This document shows, in pieces, positions 35,103 through 52,038 of a stretch of 64,000 bases of DNA. Each line of letters starts with the position of its first letter. Within the stretch, counting starts at the first letter, position 1. The notes beneath the pieces are model-generated. The model did no database searches. It saw nothing but the letters and a program-made list of their open reading frames with translations, and was not told where the DNA came from. The position numbers and the translations under genes are program-made. Source of the stretch: Dolomedes plantarius (Eukaryota; Arthropoda; Arachnida; Araneae; Dolomedidae); contig OU015500.1 of NCBI GenBank assembly GCA_907164885.2, forward strand, positions 53,387,283 to 53,451,282, written 5' to 3'.

Positions 35103-36101
35103 ATGGCTAGCGAGGTAGACAATAGATTCAATGTAACCATTCAACCTTTTGAAGGTGATGGAGAATTATTGTCATTTTTCTCTAAGCAAGTCAGGGACTT
35201 AGCGAGAGTAAATAATTGGTCAGGCGCTGAAACAGCTATATTTATCAGGTCGAAATTGGTAGGGCCTGCTCTAAAGTATGTCATAAGTACTTCAGAGTTG
35301 TTGGACACAGAAGATCATGAATTTTTGTTGCAAGGGTTGAAATCCTTCTTTGATCCTAATCATTCTGTAAACACTGCCTTATTGCACCCTCAGAACACCA
35401 TAACTCTTTTACCTGCTGAATCTATTAGAAATCTTGCTCACAGAATTTCAGTTCAGGTTTCTAAATTACATCCCTCTGTTAAGAATCCTGATGCCCTTAA
35501 TGAGATAAAATTTTTAGAGTTAATTAAGGCTGTCCCTCAGAGTATTAAGGTGCAACTATTAAGTGAAAACATAAAATGTTTCCAGGCTGCAGTTGATAGA
35601 TCTGATACTTTGCAGCAATTAGAATCTTACAGCACTTCAGCCCAGTCTGTGGGTAGTGCTTTGCAGTTGCAAGAGCTGCTCGCTGAAATCCAGGTTATCA
35701 AAGAACAGCTCAATTCACTGAATATGACTAAGAACCAAATAAATGCTATTCAATCATCCTCGACTTTGTCATGTGACACTGAATGCAATGAATATGTGCA
35801 AACACCTTGTTCTTCAAATGAGTCCAGACAGAAAGTTTCAAAGACTGTCTGTCAATATTGCTATAAGACAGGTCACACTTTTGCAAAATGCTATAAGTTT
35901 CAAAAAGATTTTCGTAGGGAGCAATCATCTTCTGGTCCAAATAATAGAAGCAGGCAGTTAAATAACTCTACCAGGCAGAACTCACACACTGTGAGGAACT
36001 CAAATCTAAATCCTGATGCATCTTCCTTTGTTTATGATTCTTCTAACCCTGCAATGGGACAAGCTAATGCTGATGTACCTTCGTCTCTCCAGTATTCCTG
36101 A
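35103..36101 (+). CDS. gypsy Gag
   Basis: Capsid and nucleocapsid precursor. I choose the start MASEVDNRFNVTIQPFEG at 35103; the frame is open from 35052 but the upstream 17 residues are hydrophobic and look like leader. Residues about 15-200 have the gypsy-type capsid pattern (FEGDGELLSFFSKQVRDLAR, ETAIFIRSKLVGPALKYV). A leucine- and glutamine-rich segment follows (LQLQELLAEIQVIKEQL). One CCHC zinc knuckle (CQYCYKTGHTFAKC) sits near residue 255, then a serine- and asparagine-rich tail. The frame ends in TGA at 36099-36101 but continues open in the same frame into the protease. It appears intact. Confidence 0.92.
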   Translation: MASEVDNRFNVTIQPFEGDGELLSFFSKQVRDLARVNNWSGAETAIFIRSKLVGPALKYVISTSELLDTEDHEFLLQGLKSFFDPNHSVNTALLHPQNTITLLPAESIRNLAHRISVQVSKLHPSVKNPDALNEIKFLELIKAVPQSIKVQLLSENIKCFQAAVDRSDTLQQLESYSTSAQSVGSALQLQELLAEIQVIKEQLNSLNMTKNQINAIQSSSTLSCDTECNEYVQTPCSSNESRQKVSKTVCQYCYKTGHTFAKCYKFQKDFRREQSSSGPNNRSRQLNNSTRQNSHTVRNSNLNPDASSFVYDSSNPAMGQANADVPSSLQYS

Positions 36102-37458
36102 TCAGCCAATGTTAATAGTCCTAATTATGACCTTTATATTCCTAATTATGTCAATAATAGTGATTTGGTACAACAGTGCTCAAATTTTTCTGTAAATAGT
36201 AGAGGTACTGATAATCTTAATGTGCAGTGTAATAATAATGTTCAACAAAGTTTTTCTTCTGTTGGTTGTCAAACTTCTGCTGCTATCAAAATTATGAACT
36301 CCACTGCTACTCAGTGTGAGATCCCTGTTAATGATAATGCATTGCAGGCTAATAGCAAAATTGTCATCGAAAGAATATGTAGTGCTCAAACTTCTGCTAA
36401 ATTACCTATGGTTAATATAAAATTTCCTCAAACAACTATTATTGGATTAATAGACACAGGTTCTTCTATCTCGTTACTCGACCAGTCATTTTTCCACATG
36501 AACAAACAATCTCTTAATTATAAAAACATTTCTAGACAGGTGTCTATATCCACCATCAACTCTTCTGTCAATTTCTCTTCATGTATCAATTTATCTTTCA
36601 AACTTGAGAAGAAATTCTTCAAACATCCTTTTTTTGTTACAAATTTGAATGATAAGTCTTTTTCTGCCATAATTGGTTATGATTTCCTTACCAAATTTCA
36701 TGTGGATATATCAAATTCGCAAGCTTCCATCACATTTGATGATATTGCTATTCCTTTTATTGATTCTGAAAATCAAGGTGTACATTCTCATGTTGTTGTA
36801 AATGCTCAGAATGCTACTCTTGTGTCTAAAACTATAATCAAACCAAATTCTTCTTCCTTTGTTAAAATCAGTGCTCCAATAATCAATGCAAATTCTGATT
36901 TATTCTTTGAATCTGTTGTTAAAAATCCAAATCTTTTAGTTCATCCATCCATTATTGCAAATAATATATCTGTTGATGAGCAACCAGACTCTATAAATGA
37001 TAATTGTTCAACTCCTGCTACTCAACAATCCCCTAAAGTGATTAAGTCATTCATTTTAATTGAAAATTTGTCCAATAAGCCAGTTCATGTAAACAAAAAT
37101 GCTGTGTTGGGTCATGTGTCTTCTTTAGATAAGCAGTTATCTGTTTCCCATGCCCGAACTACCTCAGTCAGTGAATCTGTAAATCTTATTACTGCATCTC
37201 CTGAAATATTAAATGTAAGAAAGTCAGAATTTAATCTTAATGACTTTAAGCTTTCCCATTTGAATCCTGGAGAAATTTCTCAAATGTCGCAACTGTTGAG
37301 CAAATATGACACTGCTTTTTCTTCCTCGTCTAAGTCTTTAGGACACACTGATCGTGTGATTCCAAATTTGAATTTTGATCATGACTTCCCTCTTAAGACT
37401 CTTCCATTTCCCATTCGTCAGTCTTTGCAAGATGAGACTAAAAAGCAATTGATGAACT
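36102..37458 (+). pseudogene. gypsy protease and linker to reverse transcriptase
   Basis: Open in the gag frame directly after the gag TGA. An aspartic protease is marked by KLPMVNIKF then IIGLIDTGSSISLLDQSF (catalytic DTG at about 36453) and the flap/C-terminal block SAIIGYDFLTKFHVDIS. A long spacer follows, with VHSHVVVNAQNATLVSK. The conserved start of reverse transcriptase (HDFPLKTLPFPIRQSLQDE) lies near 37390. At about 37450 the frame shifts by one, inside the alpha-helix that leads to VEAGIIERTISDW; the old frame then ends at 37535. The protease processes the Gag-Pol polyprotein. Confidence 0.88.
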
Positions 37459-38215
37459 TGTGGAGGCAGGTATCATTGAGAGAACAATCTCTGATTGGGC
37501 TTGCCCAATATTGCTTGTTAAAAAGAAGCAATTAAACTCTTCTGCTCCACAAAAATTCAGACTTGCTTTGGATCTACGTCTCATTAACCAGATAATTAAG
37601 AATTCATCTTATCCCTTACCTAAAATAAATGACATAATCTCTAATATAGCTCAATATCGCTACTTCACCACCTTGGACTTAAAAAGTGCTTACCATCAAA
37701 TTGACTTACCTGAAAAATTTCAAGACCGCCTGAGTTTCACTTCCATGTGGGGTCAGTTTAAATATAAACGTTTAGTTTTTGGACTGCGTAGTGCAGCATC
37801 CTTTTTCCAAGCTCTAGTCGATACTCTCATTGAGGAAACCAATGAGTTGGGTATCTTGGCTTATCAAGATGACATTGTCATCTGTGCGAATTCCTTTCAG
37901 GAGTCTTGTCAGAAATTAAAAGCTCTTCTTTCTGTTTTTACTAAAAATAATATTACTGCTTATCCTCCAAAGTGCTCATTCCATCAAACTGGAGTAGATT
38001 ACCTAGGTTTTAAAGTGTCGCAGAACACTATAAGTCCAATTTTTTCTAATATCATAAAGGTGACTTCATTTCCAACTACAAAAACTAAAAAACAGTTGAA
38101 ACGTTTCCTAGGTGTTTGTAATTATTATAGACACTTAATTCCACGCTTTTCTAATTTGGTTGCCCCTCTGGTTTCAATGACTTCTATGTACTTCTATGAC
38201 TTCTGTACCTTTTAA
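37455..38215 (+). pseudogene. gypsy reverse transcriptase
   Basis: RNA-directed DNA polymerase domain. Motifs in order: EAGIIERTISDWACPILLVK, FRLALDLRLINQII, SYPLPKINDII, YFTTLDLKSAYHQIDL (first catalytic aspartate region), FVFGLRSA-like LVFGLRSAASFFQAL, the catalytic AYQDDIVICA (near 37870), and CSFHQTGVDYLGFKVS. The thumb ends KRFLGVCNYYRHLIPRFSNL. At the end the frame is broken by a short duplication around 38177-38215, after which the RNase H is read in another frame. The domain itself is free of stops. Confidence 0.93.
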
Positions 38216-40139
38216 TTGGACTGATGAATCTTCTAATGCATTCCAGTCACTACAAAAGATTTTCTTTTCTTCGCCTTTTATCAGACAACATAATTTTGAT
38301 AACACTTTTTATGTTAACACTGATGCTTCCAAAGAAGCAATTTCTGCAGTGCTATTACAAGACTTTGATGGTCAGCTATTACCTGTCTCTTACTTTAGTA
38401 AATCATTAAATAAAGCTGAGAGGAATTATCCTGCTCTCAAATTAGAACTCATGGCTATAGCAAAAGGTGTGCAATCCTTCAAACAGTACTTGTATAATAG
38501 AGAATTTTTTGTTTTATCAGATAGTAAACCTCTTATGCACTATAAGAAGACAACTTCTCCTCCATCCATCACCACAAGATGGTTAATGTCTCTATCTGAA
38601 TATTCTTTTAAATTTATTCATGTCAGTGGAACTTCTAATGTGTTACCAGATTATTTTTCTCGCACACCTAATGTTATAACCCAGGACCTTAATACCAATG
38701 CTAATTTAATTAATTCAAATCAAATTTTACCTGTAGTTACTTTGGATTCTGAGGAACCTGCTCAGTATGATAAAGTACTTGATAATAATAGTAATGTGCT
38801 GTATGGTAATAGTGATTCTATAGAGGTAGATAATTCACCTCATAAGGTATCTCATGTAAATGCTAGAAATAATGTCAATAGCAGTAACACTGGTATTTCT
38901 ACTAATGTTGTAAAGCCTAGTTCTTGCTCTAACTCATATTTTTCTGTACCTGGTAATACCCATGCTAAGGTAATTAATTGTACTTCTGCTCTGACCCACA
39001 ATAGTAATGTTCATATTAAACCTAATTTGCCTCCCTTTGCTGCCTCCTCCCACTCCTCCAGCACTCCTCAGGATGTAAACACACACAGTTCAATCTTTAA
39101 GTGTGAAGCTGCAAAGCAGCTACAAAAGGTATTCTGCATTATAACGTCAGAAGTTGCTGACCCAGAGAATGAAATCTCTTCAGCTACAATCCTGAAGGAA
39201 CTGCTCAGGGATGAGGAACTCTCAGAAATTTTCAACAAGTTAGTCAACAGGGCGAAGGATGTGCCCAAGAACTTTTTTGTGCACCCAGAGTCAAACCTAT
39301 TATTTTACGCAGGAAAGACGGGATTGTCGAGAGAAGAGTACATTGTGTTACCGTCAGCTCTCAGGCCAAAGGCACTTCGCCTGGCTCATTTGTCCCATTT
39401 TGGGTTGAAGAAGACGTACGAGGCTCTCGCCAAAAGGTATTGGTGGCTAGGGGCATACATGGATTGCGCCAATTATGTTGCCTCATGTACACAATGTATT
39501 CTTCACAAGAAAAGAAGAGTGGCAGTTGCTCCAGTCCAGTCTGCACCACTTCCTACTGCACCAGGCCAATTTGTATCACTTGATCTTGTTGGTCCCTTCC
39601 GCAATGGTCACTCGGTCCTCACCATAATTGACCACTTCAGTCGCTTTTTGGTCTTAGAGGACATGCCTACAACCACAGCTGACAGAGTAACCAAGGCTAT
39701 ATTTAGGTACATTGCCATGTTTGGCAGACCAAGCCATATTCTTACAGATTTTGGCCCACAATTTACCTCTGTGGTATTCAAAAGGCTATTGGATATGGCT
39801 GGAATCAGATTGGCACACTCTTCACCTGGCCATCCTGAGGCAAATGGAATCTCTGAAAGAATTAATGCCTCTATCAAGTCGTCGATCTCTACTCTGCAAG
39901 CCCAAGGAGTACCATTTGACACAGCCATCCTAATACATGCCTCACTATACAACTCTACCATCCACTCTACGACAGGTCACTCCCCTGCAGTCGTCCATTT
40001 TGGAAGAGCTTTAGCCCTGTTGACTGATTCGGAGAGGTTCTTCGATGACTTTCCTCATCTTGACAAAGGGTCCCTCATTGATAATATTATGGCACAAACT
40101 AAAGCCATTTGGCACTGTGTTTCAACAATACAGCCCTAA
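38196..40139 (+). pseudogene. gypsy RNase H and integrase
   Basis: A 647-codon open segment. RNase H: FYVNTDASKEAISAVLLQ, SYFSKSLNKAERNYPALKLE, FFVLSDSKPLMHY and SGTSNVLPDYFSR. A long low-complexity, asparagine- and serine-rich linker follows (about residues 165-310). Integrase zinc-binding domain: LAHLSHFGLKKTYEALAKRY and CANYVASCTQC. Core DDE residues: FVSLDLVGPFRNG, HILTDFGPQF and SSPGHPEANGISERINASI. After the core a frameshift between 40109 and 40139 cuts off the C-terminal domain. It would join element cDNA to the host chromosome. Confidence 0.93.
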
Positions 40140-40837
40140 GTCAAGCAAACTCTCACATTAAGCTCAATAGAGCAAGAAGAGACACAAGGCTAAAGGAGGG
40201 TGACATTGTGTATGTGAAATATAAAACTCATTTCACCCAATTTCTCAAGGGACCATTTGCAATTGAGAAAGTCCGCTTGAAAGTGACTGTGGTCATTCGA
40301 CCACTGGAAGATAGAATATCACAGGCTTTGCTCATCCATGTGAACAGGCTGATAAAGGCCCCAGCTCGTAAAGGGCATTTAATAGAAAGGCAGACGAATC
40401 CATCTCCCACTACTAATGATTCTGTGTGCCATAGTTCTTTTCATCCAGTTGCCCAGATGCCTGTTCCAGTGGCCAATCCTTCAGATCCTGTGCTGGACTC
40501 CAGTCTTTCAAGGATTCCAGAGGATGACCATTCCATGGATGCCACTGAGGGGTACTTTCCTGATGGAGAACTGTTTCCTCCTGCTCCAGACGATGAGTTC
40601 CAGGTCCCAGAAGCAAGTCTAGCAGACGAGCAGTTCTCATGCCATCATCCATCAATGCTTCTTGATACTCCTCAGCTCCAGATAGAATCGCCTACAATTC
40701 AGGATCCAGTTGGACTCACCCATGCCAGTCCTCCACCGCCAGAAACTACAACAGACCCCCAAGATGCCAGAAATTCCTACTGCAGTGAAGAAGCCCTGCC
40801 CCTACAACCTCAGGCCGAGGAAATAAAGTTCTGGTAA
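40109..40837 (+). pseudogene. gypsy integrase C-terminal domain and acidic tail
   Basis: Continuation of the integrase in another frame. The SH3-like GPY-type region reads RLKEGDIVYVKYKTHFTQ, FLKGPFAIEKVRLKVTVVI, then LLIHVNRLIKAPARK. The following about 130 residues are rich in proline, aspartate and glutamate and match no domain I know. The frame ends at a TAA after EEIKFW. Confidence 0.85.
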
Positions 40838-42550
40838 AGATGTTTGCGCGCACGTCTTCTCCAGTTGATGGACAACCCAGCGATTGGCACGTCCAACTCC
40901 TCTTCTGCCTGTCTTCCTGTATAGACTAGGACTCTTGCTGCATATGGTATACCTCTGTATCTTTTTAAAGTTTTTTAATATCTGTGAAATTACTCCATTC
41001 ATAATATATCTGTTAATTATGCACAACCTTGTTTCTTTAACCTCTATAAGCTGATAATGGTTTTCTCTCTTAATTCTAAAGTTCTGTTCTTATTGAGTCT
41101 ACAAATAGTAAAGTAAAATGCTAATTTAACCACTTTGTTGATATAAAATATAATATGCAATTAAAATCATTTGGTTCTCCCATACACCATTGTAAATAAC
41201 ATAGCAATAGTCAATATTAAGTTTTGTTTCACACTTTGCCTGAATTGCAGGAAACATCTATCAGTTTTTTTTTATTTGTAAATTTCCTTGAATATATTTT
41301 TTGTACCTTATGTGCAACCTGTGATATTTTAATCAGCCAAAAGATTCTCGATTTTTTCATTTGAGAAATGAAGTTGTTTTTTTATTGTACAAGGCAATTT
41401 TTTTTCTTCATTTCTCAGGAATAAGTCCTCACATTTTTGTAAATATATGTATTGTATTAACTTATTGTTTTGTGTATTTTTTATGGGTGACCAGCTTTCC
41501 AGAAAAGTATTGAATCCTGTTATGTACTGTATACAGGTTTGAAGGTTCTCGACCTCAACATGGTCACTATCTCCTGCAGTTGTACATCACCTGCTGCATA
41601 TAGGTGAAGTTTTTATAAGTTTAATATTGAAGGTAACTCACCTGTTTCCTTTGTGAAGTGGGTAATGCATCAACTGCTTCTTGTATATAATCATGTATTT
41701 TTGTGATATATTGTATATTTGCTTGTGAATAATGTTATAGTGTCCTACAATTTATGATTCTAGGGTATATACTCATCATGTGTATCCCAACACAATTTTT
41801 GCACTTGTTTTTTTAAGTGTTTATGCACATTTACTTTTACTGTTTGTAATATGCATGGTACAGTGTGATACACTGTGTTACAAGTTATTTTCTTCATCTA
41901 AGGTGTCTTGAAACTTTTCTCATTGTAATGACACTCTTGTGTATGACACCATGCTCTCTGTCACAATGTTGACTATTATTAGTGCTTTCACTTTGTCTAT
42001 CCATGACACTTTGTCTATCTAGGACACATAATTTTTGCAATTGACATTAATCGCTTTTCAATGTAACTTTAATTTTTTCTAAGTGAATTTTTACAGGGTT
42101 GTTTTTTGTGTTTTTTTCTTTGTTTTTTCAATGGCTGGCCAGCCGACGTGAAGTGTTTAATGTTCTTTTGTATAATCTACATACCCTGTGTAATTTTATA
42201 ATCATATAATCAAAATTAGGAGCAATTTTTTTTTCCTCATTTAGGATCTCCAATGTGTACCTCTGTAAACTAGACTCAATATGAGCTGTAACAATTTTTT
42301 TTCCTCATTTAGGATCTCCAATGTACACTATTGTAAACTAGACTCAATATGAGCATTAATGATTTTTTTCCCCTCATCTAGGGTCTTCAATGTAATACAT
42401 TATAATGCCCTGGTGTAATCACATTTTTCCAAAGGATCTTCAATGTAACTTTTTGTAAGCCTGCCAACTCCCACTCCTAGCACATTGTTAATTCTAACTC
42501 AGCTCTCTTTGGGAAAGTTTCCCTCATTTGTTTTTTTTCTTCACTTGGTG
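40838..42550 (+). other. gypsy 3' non-coding region
   Basis: About 1.7 kb between pol and the polypurine tract, T-rich and without an envelope-like ORF. It includes the tandem repeats at 42226-42400. Confidence 0.75.
42226..42400 (+). repeat. tandem repeats, about 68-bp unit, upstream of gypsy PPT
   Basis: Repeated order: T-run, CCTCATTTAGGATCTCCAAT, GTA..., TGTAAACTAGACTCAATATG, AGC. Two good copies and a diverged third; a weaker fourth at about 42423-42455. Confidence 0.85.
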
Positions 42551-42561
42551 AAGGGGGAGAG
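42551..42561 (+). promoter_or_regulatory. polypurine tract
   Basis: AAGGGGGAGAG directly before the 3' LTR (TGTT): the plus-strand primer site for reverse transcription. Confidence 0.9.
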
Positions 42562-43268
42562 TGTTATAAAGACTCATGGAGTATATCTATTAATATTCAG
42601 GTCTTTATAACTGTCTCTCATAACTGCCATACATTGGCAGAAAAGAAAAGTGATTTATTGCCAAAAAAGGCGATGCACGCCAAATCTGGTGTATTGAGCC
42701 TGTATTGCGCAGGTGCGAAGTACAGCTTGGCGCAAGTCATGGCTAGCTTCGAAAAGTAACGACAGACAGCCCTTGGACGCGTTGGAAGTTGGTGACTTTG
42801 GGAGCGTGTGTGGAGTGTGGAGTGAGGAACAAGGCATGGCCTATTATAAGTATTTACCTTTTTTTATTATGGTGACTTAAATAAATTTTATTATTTGCTC
42901 CTTAAACCCCTTGTTTGTAATTTAATTTGCTGTAGTGGATAATGTTTCTTTGGTAGAACTTAATTATTGAATATTGTAATATGCTTAGCACGTGGATCAG
43001 GCTATATGTAGGGTTAGGTGTTTTCTTGCTAAGCTAAGTGCTGTTAAACTAAAGTAAATACTCTACTTAATCTATGTTACCTGAGACAACCTATCTGGGT
43101 TATCTTTCATGTCGCATTGTTACTTGAAGTTAATTCTGTAACTTAATTTAATACACAACGCATTTCATGTTTCACCTTTTTTATGGCTGGCTTAACTATT
43201 CGCTAATTTGCTACCACTTGTTCCGATACGGCTTCCCATTTGGAGTCGTAATTCTCGGCTTCACAACA
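42562..43268 (+). repeat. 3' LTR of gypsy element
   Basis: 707 bp; one base shorter than the 5' LTR and about nine substitutions different. It ends TTCACAACA before the CCCCT duplication. Confidence 0.95.
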
Positions 43269-44277
43269 CCCCTCTAGGGCGAATGCACGATGCGATACGA
43301 TCGGGCATTGAGTCATACAAGTTCTGTATGATGTCTTGAGACATTTCGTTCCATATTTGCTGTAACCTTGCCTCTAGTTCGTTCAAAATCATGGGATGCC
43401 CAACTCGTCGTCCCAAATGATCCCAGATATGCTCGATTGGAGACAAATCTGGGGATCGGGCAGGCCAAGGAAGGGTAGTAACAGTGCGGAGACAGTCTTG
43501 TGACACCCTTGCCGTATGAGGCCGAGCATTGTCTTGTTGAAAAATGGCTCCTGGGAGCCGTTGCAAGAGTGGCAACACATGTGGTTGCAGGATTTCATGA
43601 ACATACCGCTGGGCTGTCATGGTGCCACGGAACAATACTAGGGGTGACCGTGTATTGTAGGCAATGGCACCCCATACCATCACACCAGCTGCGGGAGCGA
43701 TGTGTCGCTGTACAGCAAAGGCAGGATTGAAGCGTTCACCACGGGCTCTCCACACACGAACACGATTGTCCTCACTGCCGAGATTGAATCTGGATTCGTC
43801 GCTAAAGACGACCTGGTTCCATTCCGCTTCAGTCCAGTTTCCTCGTGTGCGGCAAAACTCCAAACGGAGGCGTCGATGGGTGGGCGTCAAGGGCAGCACA
43901 CGTAATGGGCGCCGCAATACCAACTGTCCTTCAACCAGGCGCCCTCGCATGGTTCGAGAAGACACAGAAGCCCCTAGTGAAGGTGCTACCTGTGCCTGGA
44001 TGGCGGCCGATGAAGCAGTTGGCTGCACGATTGCATTTCTTACGATGTGGCGGTCTTCTCGACGACTGGTCTGTCGAGGGCGTCCTGAGCCTGGTCTTCC
44101 TGTACATGACATCTCTCGGGTCCACTGGTCCCAACACCTCCTCACAACACAATCAGAGCGGCCTAATGGACGAGCTACTCGCCAAGCTGACCACCCAGCT
44201 TCCATCATCCCGACGATTCTCCCCCTCTCAAACTGCGACAACTGCTTATATTGTCTTCGAACACGGCGTAATGGCAT
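43261..44277 (-). CDS. Tc1 transposase, almost intact, C-terminus clipped by gypsy
   Basis: A 338-codon uninterrupted frame on the minus strand. It begins MPLRRVRRQYKQLSQFERGR. Helix-turn-helix units (WSAWRVARPLGRSDCVVRRC; SSRTMRGRLVEGQLVLRR) flank a GSGRPRQTS AT-hook-like linker. Catalytic blocks are VVFSDESRFNLGSEDNRVRV, GVMVWGAIAYNTRSPLV, FQQDNARPHTARVSQ and SPDLSPIEHIWDHLGRR. I count 32 residues between the second aspartate and the glutamate, two fewer than in the other Tc1 here. The gypsy LTR supplies the last two codons and the stop, replacing only the natural final few residues. All catalytic residues are present, so this copy could still encode enzyme. Confidence 0.93.
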   Translation of the reverse strand: MPLRRVRRQYKQLSQFERGRIVGMMEAGWSAWRVARPLGRSDCVVRRCWDQWTREMSCTGRPGSGRPRQTSRREDRHIVRNAIVQPTASSAAIQAQVAPSLGASVSSRTMRGRLVEGQLVLRRPLRVLPLTPTHRRLRLEFCRTRGNWTEAEWNQVVFSDESRFNLGSEDNRVRVWRARGERFNPAFAVQRHIAPAAGVMVWGAIAYNTRSPLVLFRGTMTAQRYVHEILQPHVLPLLQRLPGAIFQQDNARPHTARVSQDCLRTVTTLPWPARSPDLSPIEHIWDHLGRRVGHPMILNELEARLQQIWNEMSQDIIQNLYDSMPDRIASCIRPRGVL

Positions 44278-44527
44278 GTCTATCTCAGCTCTTCCTTTGT
44301 AAATGATTCAGCACACTCAAACAAGCTTTGGTTACTTGTTTTATACTCCACAGAGTACGATGTTCAAAGCCTTCTACCGGCTATACGTAATGCGGAATCA
44401 CGCTGCATTTCTAATCATTTGCATATCTCCCCGACATGTACCTTCATTGCAAGTTTCCTTACGATCCCGCAATTATTTCTTGGTGCGCTAATTTTTTTGT
44501 CCATGAGTGTATATAAATATATATATA

Positions 44528-50070
<5,543 letters not shown>

Positions 50071-50074
<4 letters not shown>

Positions 50075-50317
50075 CATGCCGGTTTTTTTCTTATTGGTTA
50101 AAATGAATGATGCATTGTTTTACATTTTTTAGTGGTCCTACAATCTGCATTATTTGTTATATTGGTATACATTGTATACCAGTAATCAATGTGGATTGAG
50201 TGCGATAAATCTAATAAATCATACAGAATGTAAGATTATGCAATAAATGTAAAACATTGCATCATTCATTTTGACCAATGAGAAGAAAAAATAAAGGAAT
50301 TACATATGGGATGACCC
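50071..50317. mobile_element. MITE, foldback type, TA-flanked
   Basis: A 247-bp element whose halves pair: GGGTCATGCC...TTATTGGTTAAAATGAATGA on the left and the inverted TCATTCATTTTGACCAATGA...GGATGACCC on the right, about 80-100 bp each. At its centre is TGGTATACA-T-TGTATACCA. No coding capacity. TA-adjacent insertion and GGGTCAT ends suggest mobilisation by a Tc1/mariner enzyme. Confidence 0.85.
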
Positions 50318-50319
50318 AA

Positions 50320-51970
50320 TGTAACTGAATCATTTGCAGATTCAGGCTTATAATGGTTGATAAACGCAGAACTACAAACAATAAACTTTATTAAATTATA
50401 GTGTCGAGAAAAATGTGTTTTTAGTGACAATATTTTTAACTTTTGGAGGAGGAGGAAAAATCTTTATACGCTCTTGCTCAATATAAACTTTATTAAGGAA
50501 GATTTATTTTCAAAGTATATTGAAATGTGTTTGTCTTATTCTACAAGCAGCAAAATTTAATATCAATAATTTTTAAATTTATAAAACATGACTGTTTTGA
50601 ATATCATTGTTATGCAATACATAAAATATGATTGTTATAAATACTACTGTTATGAAATTTATTGTTTTGAAAATTATACTAAAAATTGAAGGGTTATTAA
50701 CTTAGAACTAGTGACGTTATATTTCCATTAACAATTTCATTTTTTTAACTAGAGAAATCTTATTGTGGAACAAAAGGTTTTTTTCAACAATTTCCGTAAT
50801 ATTTATGTCGCAAATATGTCACAGACAAGGAGTTCAGATTCGTAACGGTTAAAATAATGCCTAATTATGTTCCCAAATGTAAAACTATCTTCATAAGAAT
50901 ATAAACCTTTCTCTTGATAGAAGAAAACTGGCAACATCACAATTATGCACTATCCTTGGATTGAGGATACAATAGAATTAATTCTAAAGTAAGCGATAAA
51001 AATATATGATAATATATCATGCAAGATAAATATAAGCCATTCACAAGCCAAATCAGTTGAGTCCACTTTTTAAAATTTTTGATATTTTAGTGTCAAAGCA
51101 CTTAACGCTTAACTTTTTACATTCATAATCAGTTCCCCAAATCGAAAGGATTACCACCTTTAAACTACAAATTGATTTTGGCTATCAAATGATAAGTGAC
51201 TTTTTTTCAGAAGCCAATCAAGTTAAGCCCATACTCAAACGTAAATCGTTGGATAATCTATGTTATACATTTTATATGCAATCACATAAAAGCTACATAT
51301 ACAACAATACATACTACAACGTTTATTTGAATTTATATTTTCAGAGGAATTTTAAAATATAATATATATTATTTTCTCCCTTTTCTCAACTTTTTGATTT
51401 TTTCACTTAATCGATTTGGCAAGAGAGCTACTCACATTTCTGTTTATCGCAAGTACTTTTTCAGGAAGGTGGAACATGATTTTTTTATCCCAAAGGAGAG
51501 TCTAAATATTAGTTGGAATAATCCAATGTAATGTTGAATGCCAAGTCGACGTTAATATTCAACCAAAGTAGATCGAAGTAGACACTAATCCACGAAATCC
51601 TTAACACAGGTTAATTAAAGTTACATGTTAATATTACAAAAAATATTCAAAAGAGGAGTTCTGGTAAAAAGTAACTATGGCACCACGCTTTTTTTAATAC
51701 TCCATAAGGAAACTGCATAAGGAATAATCTAAAACCCCTAAGTTCCTTTCAATTAAAGAATATTTCAAGGTAGATGTGATCAGATTAGAATAAAAATTCC
51801 TTAACATGAATACGAGATGATATTATATGAAGATATGATTTGTTTAAAAATTAGAGGCATTAAATTATAGGTATTTCAATTAGAGACGAAAACAAACATG
51901 TACAATATTTTACAATATTTTCCTTCCATTTTATAGAGAATGGTTATCTTGAATTCTTCTAGATTCTCAC

Positions 51971-51972
<2 letters not shown>
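50320..51972. other. no recognisable gene
   Basis: AT-rich sequence; nothing identified. Confidence 0.5.

Positions 51973-52036
<64 letters not shown>
51973..52036. repeat. (TA)n microsatellite
   Basis: TA repeat ending at the left end of a MITE. Confidence 0.95.

Positions 52037-52038
<2 letters not shown>

Larger units (their letters stand above)
33548..43268 (+). mobile_element. Ty3/gypsy LTR retrotransposon
   Basis: A 9721-bp element flanked by the 5-bp duplication CCCCT (33543-33547, 43269-43273). The 708- and 707-bp LTRs begin TGTTATAAAG and end TTCACAACA. By eye they differ at about ten positions (near 98.6% identity), so insertion is recent. Gene order Gag, protease, reverse transcriptase, RNase H, integrase is gypsy-type. 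No envelope-like ORF exists. A polypurine tract precedes the 3' LTR. Pol has one stop and three frame breaks. Confidence 0.96.
33371..44509 (-). mobile_element. Tc1 element carrying a complete Ty3/gypsy element
   Basis: Inverted ends ACTCATGGACAAAAAAA...TAGCGCACCAAGAA (33372 onwards) and, reversed, at 44477-44509. TA flanks are present on both sides. Subtracting the gypsy insert and its duplication leaves about 1.41 kb, normal for Tc1. Almost the whole element lies right of the insert; only about 177 bp with the left TIR lies before it. Confidence 0.93.

Noticed and set aside
37430..37460. Programmed frameshift in gypsy pol at the A-run ACTAAAAAGC
   Set aside because: The shift falls within the reverse transcriptase domain, not at a gene boundary, so a small indel is more likely.
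43664..44302. Open frames of 212 and 153 codons on the plus strand
   Set aside because: They are antisense shadows of the Tc1 transposase at 43261-44277; compositional by-product of a GC-richer gene.
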